Assembly: GCA_023846275.1 (NCBI GenBank)
Contig: CM043870.1
Span: 10,673,527-10,737,526 of the forward strand
Source: Vanilla planifolia
Taxonomy: Eukaryota; Streptophyta; Magnoliopsida; Asparagales; Orchidaceae
Length of the DNA stretch: 64,000 bases
Reading direction: 5' to 3'
Shown: piece after piece, positions 13,917 to 24,779 of the stretch
Layout: each line of letters starts with the position of its first letter
Numbering within the stretch: the first letter of the stretch is position 1
The notes under the pieces: generated by a model
What the model saw: the letters and a program-made list of their open reading frames with translations, nothing else
What the model was told of the DNA's origin: nothing
The model's database searches: none
Position numbers and translations under genes: made by a program

Positions 13917-14599
13917 TGATCAAGAGATTAACTATTGGTTCATTCAATCAACAAGAAATCCAAAATTAAGAAAAATACTGAGAAACAAATGACTAAAGTC
14001 ATTGAGAAGCACAATGCAATTCTAGTTGCATGTGCACTAGAATACATGAGGTAATGCACAAGTGGCTACATATGAAAGAAATAACTTGTGTGCACAAGAT
14101 GGAATGATGTAAAGAATGTCTACATTTAACGCAATATAGGACTACCACACTTAAGATATGTGCGGTCACATGGAGGCACCTATCATTATAGTAATACTAG
14201 TGCTTATGATTGGGCCACATCGACACATGTGAACAGTGACTAGGGTGCATTAATGCATGTGAATAGTAACAAGGATGTGTATTTGAGTGCATGCATGAGT
14301 GCAAGCATGTAGATGGCTCTTGGACATGGAGTTTTGCAATAATAATTCCCTTGGTCGAATCTCATGTATCATGTGAGAAATATAATGATATGTATTTTGT
14401 AATAAAATGTTATTTTAAAATCTTTAAAAATATAAGAGAAGAATGGTGAATGAAGCTATTCACATTCTTTAGAAATAATTCTCTTTCTTTTCTCTTTAGT
14501 CTCTTTTGCCATTCTCATGCTTCAATTTAGCTATTATAACTCTAAAAAATAAGGTTTGAAATAATGGGCTCAAAGTGAGATGCCTTTAAAATGGATTTA
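13917..14599 (+). repeat. 3' LTR of small Ty3 element
   Basis: Starts TGATCAAG directly after GGATTTA of the polypurine region and ends GGATTTA, where the 5' copy has GGATCA. Pairs with 11,514-12,207. Confidence 0.8.
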
Positions 14600-15835
14600 C
14601 TTGATAAATATTATAAATATGTTCCTATTATTAGGTTACATACTACATATAATGAATTCTGAATTTAGTGGTGAGTTTTTGAAGTATATCTTAATTTATC
14701 CTTAACATTTTTGTTACACCCATCAAATTTGCTAAACAAAGTATGTGATTTCCATTTGAATCTATGAATCAAATGTTTATAAAGTTTGAGGGATAAATTT
14801 AGATTGTTGCAAAATATTTTGGTGAGAATTATATAATATGTTGATAGAAGATCATTTGGTACGATAAGTATTGGAAACCAATTTGAAAGATTTGTTGTGA
14901 ATATCATAGAATATGATATTAGGTATATGTATAGTTTGATATAGAAATAGTAGCAATTGGGATGTTGGTCTGAACTGGTGCAAAACTTTGCTAATGATCT
15001 TGCCATGTCGATTGCTTCACTTTACAAGGGTAGCGATGTAGAAAATGAGAGTTAGTTTAAGTAAAACTATAAATGTATTGGCATGTGACACTTTTTTATA
15101 CAAGTACAATAATGAGAAAGGAAATTATAGTAATCATATGAATACAATCAAGCATCATTAAGGCAATCCTTAGATTGTGATGAGTGACTATGCAGTATGA
15201 ATCGTAAAAGCACAAATACTAGATCATAAAAGTATAATCAGTCGAATTATTTTTAATAACAAAAATGTCTCAACATATAATATATCCAGGTATAGTATTA
15301 GTATGATTTGTAGACACTAAATAAAATAACTTTTTATTTGACTTTCCTTTGATCTTGACATTTTAAATTAATTTTCCATAAATAGAAGGGTTGGAAATAA
15401 ACTAGATAGAGTAGATTAAGGAAAAAGAAATTAAAGATTTAGTCAATCCTTAGTAGGCATGAATTATGAGATATGGATACGGGGAAAGAAATTCGAGCTA
15501 ACATAATAAACATTCCATAACTAAAGGGAATGGTCAGTTATAGAAAGATACGTTGTGATCAGGTTAGACATTTTTTAACCCTAGGCATGACTAACCTAAG
15601 GAAGTCCAATCCAAGAAGAAGAAGGAAGCCAAAGTCAAGAGCACAAAAGAAGGTGGATAGTTGAAAGCCAAAATCATGAAGAGAAAAGACTCCAAAATGG
15701 TGTAGAGCTCCATCTTGTTCAATAGGTAAGAACCTTATACTTGGCACATAAATTAGAAACATACTGGGCATAAAGAAAATTGGCTATTTTTTAATAGCTA
15801 CATGCTAGATTGGCACATTGTTCTCAAATTTATTG
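14600..15835. other. Unassigned stretch
   Basis: Nothing recognised on either strand. The open frame at 14,665-15,006 (-, 113 codons) is one of the longest in the window but has no family motif. Codons rich in A and T on both strands make a chance origin likely. Confidence 0.4.
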
Positions 15836-16384
15836 AAAGAACATGTACATGAATTATTGTGATTACTTTGGCATGCTTTAATTCTTCATTTAGCAAAGTA
15901 AGCCCCAATGTGTATGCTTTTTAATTGATGAATTAACCTTCTTTAGCAATTGCTTATGTCGTGAAACTGAAGATGTAGCTCTCAGTTTGGTGAGTTTATT
16001 TTGCATATGTTTTTTAATTGATGACTTTTGCATGTAGTGGCTTTTAGGTTAGTGAAATTTTTATGACTGTCTTCTGAAGAATGAAAGTGACATACTAATT
16101 CTTGGTTGGTGAAAGAACATAAGTTACATATGCTCCTTTTGATACGATGACACATTGTAATTCGTGCTTACTATGAAGCTAATGTTTATCACTTTTTATT
16201 TGCAAAATTAGCATGTTGTAACTTCTGAATTGACAAAAGACATTAGGTATAAGCATTGCTTTGTAAGACTAGCAAGTAGTAGCTCTCATTTAATGTTAGT
16301 ACATAAAATATTATCAATGCTTAGTGAATCTAGTATGCTATAGCTCATGGTTTAATTTGGGGCATAAAATATAAGCACTATTTT
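15836..16384 (+). repeat. Degenerate tandem array, 61-bp period (about nine units)
   Basis: Units start at 15,836, 15,897, 15,958, 16,019, 16,080, 16,141, 16,202, 16,263 and 16,324, each 61 bases. The last four align best: they open GATACGAT, GCAAAATTAG, GTAAGACTAG and GTGAATCTAG; positions 17-26 read like GTAACTTCTG, GTAGCTCTCA and ATAGCTCATG; each closes with (A)GCA-TGCTTT-like bases. Earlier units are more diverged but keep the spacing. A partial unit may follow 16,384 and an older one may precede 15,836. No coding content. No relation to the LTRs here was seen. Confidence 0.7.
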
Positions 16385-18282
16385 GCAAACTCGTACCTTC
16401 CTACAAATTTTAGTTAAAGAAGAAATGTTTAGAATATATGACAACTTAAATTTGATTCCTATGATTTTATGTATATTTTACATTGTTGATGTCGTGATAT
16501 GTCATCGTGCATAGATCTAACCATGTGAGAAAAGAAAACCAATCAATTGGGAATGCATGGATTTTAAATAGATGTTAATAACGTGTTGTTTGAGAGTTGT
16601 ATGTGTTAAATTGTGATGCTTCTTTGTTAATTCATGTTTTGTGAAAGAAAATTCTTAAAAACTTGTTAAGGATAAAAGTATAAAAAAATATGATCATTCA
16701 CAAAAAGCATGATTTGTGGTATTGTTAGCATAATTCTTGATTTAGATCTTTTAATCACATGATAATGGATATACCAAATTTATGGCTTGTTGATGTTGAA
16801 AATGAATGCTATGATGCCATTGTGTTGAAATTGCTAAGATTACTACTAGAGAAGATCGTGACTTGACACACAAAAATATGTATTAAAGCTTACATTATTG
16901 ATATAATCTCATGAAATGGTTGTTAAATGGATATGCAGTTAATGATGTCATAGATGACTTGTTGAAATTGATATTGACATAAAAATTTTAATTCCATTTT
17001 GTTGGGATTCAATTTATTCTTATGATAAAATGGTAACCCAACTTGTAACATGAAAGGAAGTGAATGATCATGCTTATGTTGATTACTTCAGCATTTTGAA
17101 GTATTGCATAATTGTAGCACCAATATGGCTTGGGAAAACTCAAGTTCAGTTCACCTTATGGTATATAATTTAGTTAGAAATGTTCAAAAACATTTAAAAA
17201 AATTCTAGTAGGTTAGTCTAAGAGTGATTTTACTTAACTAAGAATTCTTCCTTAATACCAAACCTAAGAAATGAGATTTGTAACCAATAAGGCTAGTTGC
17301 CTTGGTTTAAGCCTTAGGGCTAGGTGGTAAGGCTCAACTATTGCCATAACAAAGAAGAGATCTTAAGGAGACATTGGATGACTTTAGGAAAGAAGTAACT
17401 CCTAGGTATCTTGTGAAGAGTGCATGGGAGTCTCAGTTGAGCCTAAAAGAAGGCTAAGCTATTATAAAGTTCTTAATTGAGTTGGTAAGAAGAATGAGAT
17501 TATATTAAAATAAGCCTGATCATAATGCTTTAGGCTTATTATTAAACCTTTCCTAGATTATGTTTAGGTTAAGTTGTGTATGTTTCTTAGGTGAGGCCTT
17601 TGGGATGGATGTTGTGATTAGGTTGGCCTACAAAGTTAGAGAGTTATTGGTGGAACTCATGTAAACTTACGTTAAAGTCAAAGATTATGACTAAGAATAG
17701 GTTTAAGCCAATGGTTGTAACTTGAGTAGGTAGTATAGTAGTAGCTTTGATAAAGTATGAGAATTAATTGACCTTTCAAGGGAGAGAAAATACATGTATG
17801 TGAAAAAATTGATAAGGGAGGATTATCCAAGATTGATTAATTGATGATGACATAGCCTAAAATGTAGTGGACCTTAGTTGATTGACTCCATAACTAGAGT
17901 AAGGTGGTTTGGACAAATTAGTTGGTAGGACTCCTATTAGGTATAAAGATTATATGCCGCTTTACTAAGACATCGTGGGAGATCATAGGTGTTTTTGAGA
18001 TTGTGGTGTTTTAGTGACTTATTTTGTTAGGAGTCTGTAAGCCCTATATGGTGGTCCATATGATTGTCAAAGCTCAATTGAAACTTTCAAATCATGTGTG
18101 GACAATTTGAGATTGGCGAAGTACCTTTATAAGACATCATGTGAGACCATAGATGTGTTAAAGTACTTGTTATAGTGTTGCATGGTTTATGATGACTCCT
18201 ATAGCCTTTTTGGGTGTTATTAGAGCTAAACTCTTCTAATCTATTATGGTTTGAGGATAAACCTAGTAACATCTAGTGGACA
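16385..18282. other. Unassigned stretch with a weak internal duplication
   Basis: No domain recognised. Around 17,955-18,110 and 18,121-18,270 two stretches share GACATC(G/A)TG(G/T)GAGA(T/C)CATAG and looser similarity beyond, possibly an old tandem duplication of about 165 bases. Probably old LTR sequence. Confidence 0.35.
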
Positions 18283-18590
18283 TGTAACACTTAATTAGTT
18301 AGAATAAAAAGATTAGGAGAATATCCAAAGTATGGGAGTTAGATTGATGAATAAGTTTTACATTAGCTACATAAGGGAAGTTCCAGCTTGATATAAGTTA
18401 TAAAATTTGAAATGATGAGGCAACTATTTAGGATAACCAAACCTTAGATCCTTTGAGATCTCCATGGTTAAACATGCTAATGTTAGAAAAGTTTTGGGAT
18501 GGATGACCAAGCAAGAAGAGACTCCTTAGAGAAGGACAAAACTTCATTAGTTCAACATAATAGCTCACCAAGGAAGGTTGGGACGTTATA
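18283..18590 (+). mobile_element. Cassandra-like LTR (TRIM) with 5S rDNA-like module
   Basis: About 308 bases beginning TGTAACAC and ending GACGTTATA, i.e. near-complementary TGTAAC...GTTA(T/C)A ends. The interior contains a stretch resembling plant 5S rRNA (next entry). That length, those ends and an internal 5S module are the known features of Cassandra, a non-coding terminal-repeat retrotransposon in miniature transcribed from its 5S promoter. The bases after the end (GTTCTACAATCATTTACC) could be a degraded primer site. No second LTR was found nearby, so this is a solo LTR or a half element. Some Ty3 LTRs also carry 5S-like words, so that alternative stays open. Confidence 0.6.
18418..18533 (+). 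other. 5S rRNA-like sequence inside the LTR
   Basis: Aligned by eye to the plant 5S rRNA gene, the best block is 18,447-18,530: GATCC..., AGATCTCC, GGTTAAACATGCT, AGAAAAGT and GGATGGATGACC, with AAGAAGAGACTCCTT where 5S has a GGGAAGTCCT word. The region of the internal promoter (box A, intermediate element, box C) is included. Most differences are C to T or G to A. The 5' third aligns poorly. It is not a functional 5S gene. Confidence 0.55.
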
Positions 18591-18949
18591 GTTCTACAAT
18601 CATTTACCATTAGGCTTCTAACTCGTAAGATCATCTCATACTTTCAAAAAAAAAATTATCTACATCTTTTTCACAACTTTGAAAAATATATGAAAACATA
18701 GCCCCATAATATTATTCTTAAATATTATATTATTTATTTTGTTTTATTTAGAAAAAAAGGAAAGAAAAATTTTAATTTTATAAAGATTTAAGCACAAAAG
18801 GTTTCTCCCATTTTTATGCTTGTACAAAGCCCATTGTTTTCATATTTTCTATTTTTCTTAGAATTGGTCAATCAAATATGAGCCAAATTAATTACTATTT
18901 AACATGTCATCTTTTTATTTTCTTAAAATTTTAATTTTTAAAATTTTAC

Positions 18950-19870
18950 CATACAATGCCATCATATTTTACCTTTATTTAGCCTTAATTGCTATTATCA
19001 AAATCTACAATAATCTACATAGAGCTTTTTCTTTAGACACAAAGGCATATGAAATGATCTCTAAATGAAACCCAAATTTGTAGAGAATTTGATGACATTA
19101 ATGCTTAAAACTTTTTTAGTTAACTTTTTCTTAGATTCATTCATTATCAGTTGTAAACTATTTCTTAAAACTTTTAATCTATTTCTCTTTTTACGTAAAA
19201 TTTTGAGACAAGTTCCACATTTTTTGCTATTATACATATCTTCCACTACCACTTCAAAGTGCTTCTCATTCAATGGGATGTTCCAAAACCATTAGCATGA
19301 CCATGGTCAAACAAATAAGTATTTAATCTATAATATAAGTGGTTAATTAACATCATGAGGTGGCCATGTGCATAATCATTTCTATATCTTTTTCTTTCAA
19401 TTTTTGGTGTTCCTTTACTCTTTTAAGTTTATTCATTAACATTCTAAATTCATTGATGCAATGAAAAAAACCTCCTTTGTCTAGTCAAAATCGTTTAGGA
19501 AAGGGCATTTCCTCTTTTTTAGAGCTATTACCTTTCTTGCAAAAAGGGTACTTTTGTGAGCTATCATGCTAGCAACATGACTCAACATTTATTTGTTACA
19601 TCCAAATGCATAAGGGCTATATGTTCAAACATTTCTTCATTTCTATTTTCATACTCACTATATACCTCAATATGACCTATATAGACACTATTAAACTGCC
19701 TTCAAGAGTATATTCGTTCATTTAATACTAAAGTTCTTATGCCTAATGTGATAAATGAATTATTTGATGAGGAAATGCCTCAATTTGATAAAGGTTCTCT
19801 CTATTGGTATTATGTTATAAGAGGAATGGTGGTTGTAGTATTGTTATGGTACTTCTAGGATCCCTCAAAT
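18950..19870 (-). pseudogene. Possible Ty1/copia gag C-terminal part, minus strand
   Basis: Reading the minus strand from 19,870 downward gives a basic KKGNSSKKEEMPFPKRF segment. It is followed by a coiled-coil-like Lys/Leu-rich stretch (19,061-19,273: KILRKKRNRLKVLRNSLQ) ending near STNLGF. This order resembles the region after the zinc knuckle in Sirevirus-type copia gag proteins. No zinc knuckle is legible and no other domain is adjacent, so the call is tentative. Confidence 0.3.
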
Positions 19871-20649
19871 CCAACCATTCTCACATCCAATTTAAACTTC
19901 CCTAGCTTTCCTTTTTTATGGAAAATGTGAAAATTCTTTTGAGAGAAGTAAGGTTTTCTTCCTTCATCCTCAATCCTCACTACCTCACTTGGGAACAAGT
20001 ATGTTGTTAAGTAAGATTCCCTGGGTAAACGATCAGTTGCTACAAAGATAACATTCTATAGGCAACCTCTCAATAGTCGAGAGCTTTCCATAGCTCTCTG
20101 CCAAGCTAGTTGAGAGATTCATTATAGGAAGGGAAATATAAGACAAGCAAAGGAAGTTAAACAAAGTTGAATTAGATGTTTGGCCCATAGAAATTGTTGT
20201 TGTCTTAAGAAGGTGGGTTGGGTCAGAGGTGTTTGATACTTAGAAATTTTTGTTGGCTTGGGATGGGTCTTTTACAACCCAATTAATACCCTACTCCATG
20301 CCATATAGATCTAGGTATTAACATCCTACTCTTTTATTCTAACTAGTAAAAGGGACCTTGAACTAAAAAATAGACCTATAAGCTAAAGGACAGCAATTAC
20401 AAGAATAGGGTTAATTGATATTCTAGTATAGTAGATGGTATCACACATATACCCATAGTTAATGTGATGGAATTATTTGATCTTAAAGGAGATCTTTTTG
20501 AATTTCATATGTGAGGGGTTCTTTCTTGGTTTTAATATGATTACTTATGAGCATTTCTTATCTATTATACAGTGATATATAATAGATTAAAAAAATCAAG
20601 TTCTTAATGACTAGGCAAAACAAAGAAAGAGAGGCTTTCCTATCATCCA
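19871..20649. other. Unassigned stretch
   Basis: No recognisable coding domain. It lies immediately left of the chloroplast-derived segment; part of it could be more of that insertion (ndhB interior), but I could not align it. Confidence 0.35.
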
Positions 20650-20663
20650 CACCGTAATGAAAG

Positions 20664-20726
20664 CGTTTTTTGAAAACTTCTCATAGAATTGAGAATTAAG
20701 TTTTCATTCAATACATACCATATCAT
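20664..20726 (-). pseudogene. ndhB: Plastid ndhB first-exon start, fragment
   Basis: Minus strand from ATG at 20,726: ATGATATGGTATGTATTGAA, then AAAACTTAATTCTCAATTCT. This corresponds to plastid ndhB codons 1-20 (MIW-V-NEN-IL-S). Similarity fades below 20,664. NdhB is a membrane subunit of the chloroplast NADH dehydrogenase-like complex. The distance and order after rps7 match the plastid inverted repeat. Confidence 0.75.
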
Positions 20727-21038
20727 GAATTCATATCTAAATCCAATCTACAAGAAAGCTCTAATTATTTTGAACTTTCTCTTTTTAGAATGAGATATTT
20801 ATAGAATCCCCATGAATAAGATCAAACCTTATTCCATGATATTATTTCAATATGATTCCTCTCTTAAGAAAGCCCCTAATAAGGTTTAGTTGATCCATGA
20901 TTTAAATTTAATCTTTGTTTTTCTTTTTGTGTGTTTCAAGAAAGATTAAGTCTGATTCTTTCTTTTTCTATTGATTCTTTTTTTATTGGGATATATGGAT
21001 CTAGGGATCTATGTGTCTATAAAGATCTTGTTCATGGA

Positions 21039-21499
21039 TTAATTGAAATGCATAAAAGCCTTATTTACCTCTATCATTTAATTAATCTCTTTCTTTTTAT
21101 GTATGGCATCATGACAGCCTTTAGAAGCATCTTCTATTTCAAAAGTTAAATTAGAAAGCCATATTTTGATTTTGACATAAACATTTTTGGGATGCCTGTG
21201 ATAACTAACTAATGGAAAGCACTTTTCCTTGTGTAGATCTAATTTCAATAGGCACTTGATGAATAGTTTTACTCACACGTCTTGTTTCTATTGCTATACC
21301 AAAAGTTACTCTATGTATTATTTACATAAAATAGATAGTGGATTTTGTTGTGTCTTGTTGAATCTTTTTCATGGCTCAATTATAAGACAATGAATTCTTT
21401 CATGTTTCATAATATTGTTAACCAACAAGTTAATTAATTGATTACAAGAAAGCAGATCAAATTTTGAAGCCTTTTTTCTGCATCACCTCTACAGGACAT
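21039..21499 (-). pseudogene. rps7: Plastid rps7 pseudogene (ribosomal protein S7)
   Basis: Almost the whole plastid gene is here on the minus strand. It starts ATGTCCTGTAGAGG (21,499 downward), where the plastid gene has ATGTCACGTCGAGG, and its stop TAA is at 21,039-21,041. The length is 461 bases against 468 for the usual 155-codon gene, so small indels break the frame. Legible parts include INLLVNNIMKHE, KRFNKTQQNPLSIL, ETRRVSKTIHQVPIEIRST and the C-terminal HFN. In plastids S7 binds 16S rRNA in the small ribosomal subunit; here it cannot be made. Confidence 0.88.
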
Positions 21500-21553
21500 T
21501 AATGTGAAAGGGGTTCAAGAATTAGTTCTCTTAATAAGGGCTAAAGATAAGAA

Positions 21554-23449
21554 AAGATGATATTCTATATGGATCTTCATAGTCTATAGCCTACATGTTG
21601 GCTTAATGATTTATATTTAGCTTGCAATATGTTTAGGTTGCAAGGCTTCAATGAAGGAATACTATGTGTTAACTTATATAAAGTAATTAGTTTAGTGCTA
21701 CTTATCTGGGTTTTGACAAATGATATTAGGTTATTGTACAACCACATTGTGTTTTCAATATTTTAAAATGAACTATGATGTATTTTTAGGGAATTTGTAA
21801 TGTATCTAATGTATCTAGAGGTATTTGAGATAGATTTATCAAATTTGCGTTTCATGAAAATAGACGTTGGATGGATAGCTTGTTACTAGCCAAAAAAAAT
21901 TTAAGGTTGTCTCAAGGTTTCTATAGTGTTCTAGAGAATTTAAAATTATTTAGGATTACTCATAGTTGATCTAAAAGATATTGTATTTTGAATGTTTTTG
22001 TAATAGTTTTGTCATTGTTAGACCTATTTGCACAAATGACATGTTTATGCAAAAGACTAGTTGTTTTATTAAAACTTTTAGATAGCTAGCATTCACATTT
22101 TATGTCCTAACAAGACTCACCAAAACGTGATTAACTTAAAGTTAATGGATAAGTTGAGCTTTGACAATTACACTTTTGCCTTAGCTAACTTGAAGCATGA
22201 TGGAGTCATGAGAAAATACCAATTTTATAAAATAAATTTAATATTTTTCAAAAACTCAATTCATGCTAATTTTATCAAGTCGTATAAGAAAAACTATACA
22301 ATTGCATAAGTTGAGAATTTCGTGCTCCCTTCATGAATCTATTGAGTACCTTAAAAATATAACTAGAGTACGAGTCACATCAACTTAGTAGTATAATTAA
22401 ATGGAAATATGAAGATAGTAAAAATAATACATTTGCCATGTATAATAAAACATAATATACAAACCATAAACTAATGTGAACATATAAAATATGACATGTG
22501 AAAGCTATTTCAAATATATGAAGCCCAACGTTTGAAATGGGTATACAGTCAACTACTATGAATATAAACCATGATAATAAACTTCTTTCATTACTTTATC
22601 TAAATCATTTTTATTGGAATGGTCTTTTTTTTAAAGCATAATTTCTTGTGATTGATGCTCTATATTTTTACTTGGTTTCAAAAAAGTTGAAAAGCTTCAA
22701 GGCCATCACTGTCGAGTAGCTCTTAGAAGCAACTAGTAGACATCATTGTGCTTAATCATATCCAAAGTTATAACATTAAGATGTGGGCCTCAAACCCTTG
22801 ATGTCATGAACTATCATACGAGTCCTCACATTTAGCCCTTGGTTCATATACGACTAGTTTGATGATAATAAAATCATTCTCTTATTATATTAATTTTTTC
22901 TTTGATGTATTTCAAATCATGCTCTCAAAGTTATCTAGGTGAGCTAAATAGAGAGCTTAGTCTTAACTCAAAGGATCAATGATGATGTTTGCTAAGAATG
23001 TAACCAACACCAAACAAGAAGCTTAACACACTTTGAGAAGTTATTTTTTTATATTCTTTATTTTATTTTAGAATAACATTTATAAGGCATTAAGATAAAT
23101 GGTGAGGAATTAAGAGTGAATATGTGACAAAAGGTTTTCAAATATACTTTTCACTTAACTTATCATAGATAAGTTAGTTTTGGTCATGTATTCAAATAAG
23201 ATTTATTTAGAATTACCTTCTCAAAGATAAAAAAAAATGTTAATTTGCATTCAAAACATGCCTAAAAAACTTAAAGTATATAAGTTAAAAAATGTGTAAA
23301 CTTACACATATCATATGGTAAGTTGCCATTAACTTGCAATACAATTAGTTGAACTAAGTATGTAGGTTGAGGATATGATATGCTAAGCAAAAAAATGTTT
23401 TCAAAGCCTTTTATACAATGTGTGTTATTTCATATATAGTACATTTAGC
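21554..23449. other. Unassigned AT-rich stretch
   Basis: No domain or repeat recognised on either strand. The 60-codon frame at 22,127-22,309 (+) is of chance length. Confidence 0.4.
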
Positions 23450-24608
23450 TTAAAAAATTTTGTATGATGGAGGAACTGGTGTGTTCTAAGTGTTTAACCT
23501 AAACTGAGAATTTTTTATTGTATAATATTGTTATCATATAATATAATTAGGTTATTGTGTTAATTATGCCAAGAGAAGGGAAAACTAGAGAAGTTGATAT
23601 GATATGTTCTAATTATATAATATTAGTTCAATTGGGTGTAAGTACAAGATAATGAGCCAAACTAGAGGATTTTGTATATTACAGTTTTTATTTGATGCAT
23701 GTCTTTATTAGTACGAATTGGAATCTATTGTACAATATGCTCCTTGCAACATAATGATATGTTCATATTATGTTCTATAAGTAATAACTAGTTTGATTAG
23801 ATTTTAAGTTTTTCAAAAATAGACATTAGAGAATAAATAAAGGTGTTTGGACTAGTTGTAAACCTTCTTAAAAATCTATAAAAGACCTCTAAACCTAGAG
23901 ATAAAGCTAATGATTAATATCAAATCATTTAGAAGCTCTTACTCTTAAATATCATCATCTATATTGAAGGAAGTTGAGGAAAAAGCTAGTGTATAGTAAT
24001 AGAACATATTCATGTCATTTCTTAACCTCCTTTCAAGTAATTGTTTTTTCTGTAAAGTTGGAAATTTCTTTTGAGTTGTTTTATAATGATTTAGGCCTCT
24101 TGATATTAATATTGGGTTATGGGATTTCTTACTTGTGAGCTTTTAGATTTAATTTTTATCCCCTTTTTAGAACTTTATTTTGACCTTTTATTGGTCTTTT
24201 GATGACCTTGTAGGGTTTCTTGAATACCTTGTAATGTCTTTTGGCTTAATGATTGTGCGGTTTTTTTGTCTCAATGTTGGCTCAAAGTATAATGTACTTT
24301 GACCAAATGTGTGAGGTATTTGCCTACATGACATTTCATAAAACATAATTATTAGAGTAAACCTAATCGTTGGATTTATGATGGACAAAAGTTCAAGGTT
24401 TGGATTGAACTGCTTAAAACTTTCTTGTGCATTTATTTTATTGCAATCATCACAAAAAGGTTTTAAAGATAAACAAGAGTTTTTAAAAAGATTTATAATA
24501 GAAATTAAGAATCTCAAAAGACATTCATAGCTTCAATTTATATATTTAAGAATTGATATTTTTATGATTCACACTCTTGTGTGGACATCTTGTGCTCCAA
24601 TTATGAGA
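23450..24608 (+). repeat. Copia-type 5' LTR (left end approximate)
   Basis: A TATA box (CTATAAAAG, 23,876-23,884) is followed some 730 bases later by a good initiator tRNA-Met primer site and then a copia gag, which fixes this as the 5' LTR region. The left end is not visible; the figure given is a guess. No matching 3' LTR was found. Confidence 0.5.
23876..23884 (+). promoter_or_regulatory. TATA box of copia LTR
   Basis: CTATAAAAG, followed by ACCTCTAAACC. Typical plant LTR core promoter context. Confidence 0.5.
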
Positions 24609-24610
24609 GT

Positions 24611-24622
24611 TGGTATCAAAGC
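24611..24622 (+). promoter_or_regulatory. Primer binding site (initiator tRNA-Met)
   Basis: TGGTATCAAAGC differs from the standard TGGTATCAGAGC by one base; it is followed by ATAGTTG as in many copia elements. Confidence 0.75.
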
Positions 24623-24779
24623 ATAGTTGTTTATAGTGGCTAGCCATTCTGAAAATGACTTTAATTTTCTCTTACATAATGGTTGAGGAATATGATTTTT
24701 TAGGAGGAGGGGCTTCATCCTTTCATCCTCTTTTGTCCAAAGGAGATATTTATTTGCATTGAAAAAAAATTAGGATGTA

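Larger units (their letters stand above)
11514..14599 (+). mobile_element. Non-autonomous Ty3/gypsy element (LTR-gag-protease-LTR; TR-GAG-like)
   Basis: Two LTRs of about 690 bases flank only about 1.7 kb. The interior holds a decayed gag, a zinc-knuckle remnant and an aspartic protease region; reverse transcriptase, RNase H and integrase are missing. A polypurine tract (AGAAAAAAAGGA) ends just before the 3' LTR and a primer site follows the 5' LTR, so the ends needed for copying by another element's enzymes are present. This matches the structure described for TR-GAG elements. An alternative is internal deletion of a single full-length copy; other genomic copies would decide. No clean target-site duplication is visible. 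LTR ends and proteins match the full element at 52,986-58,121. Confidence 0.75.
20650..21553 (-). other. Chloroplast-derived insertion (NUPT): rps7, spacer and start of ndhB
   Basis: Read on the minus strand, this follows the plastid inverted repeat in order. First the last bases of the rps12-rps7 spacer (TTGAACCCCTTTCAC at about 21,500-21,535), then rps7, then the rps7-ndhB spacer (it opens with CATGAACA, and ACACATAGATCC follows shortly), then the first codons of ndhB. Only organelle DNA has this gene order, so it is a nuclear plastid insertion. It is old: stops and frameshifts are common and most differences from the plastid gene look like C to T or G to A. The left limit is uncertain. Confidence 0.85.

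Noticed and set aside
14665..15006. 113-codon minus-strand open frame as a possible small gene
   Set aside because: No motif, AT-driven composition, no start context and no relation to neighbours; the opposite strand reads no better. Chance frame in AT-rich DNA.
17280..17460. Second 5S-like copy (GGATGACTTTAGG...AACTCCTAGG)
   Set aside because: Shares only a short word with the module at 18.45-18.53 kb; no LTR ends around it.
24188..24517. 109-codon minus-strand frame
   Set aside because: It lies in the copia 5' LTR region read on the opposite strand; no motif.
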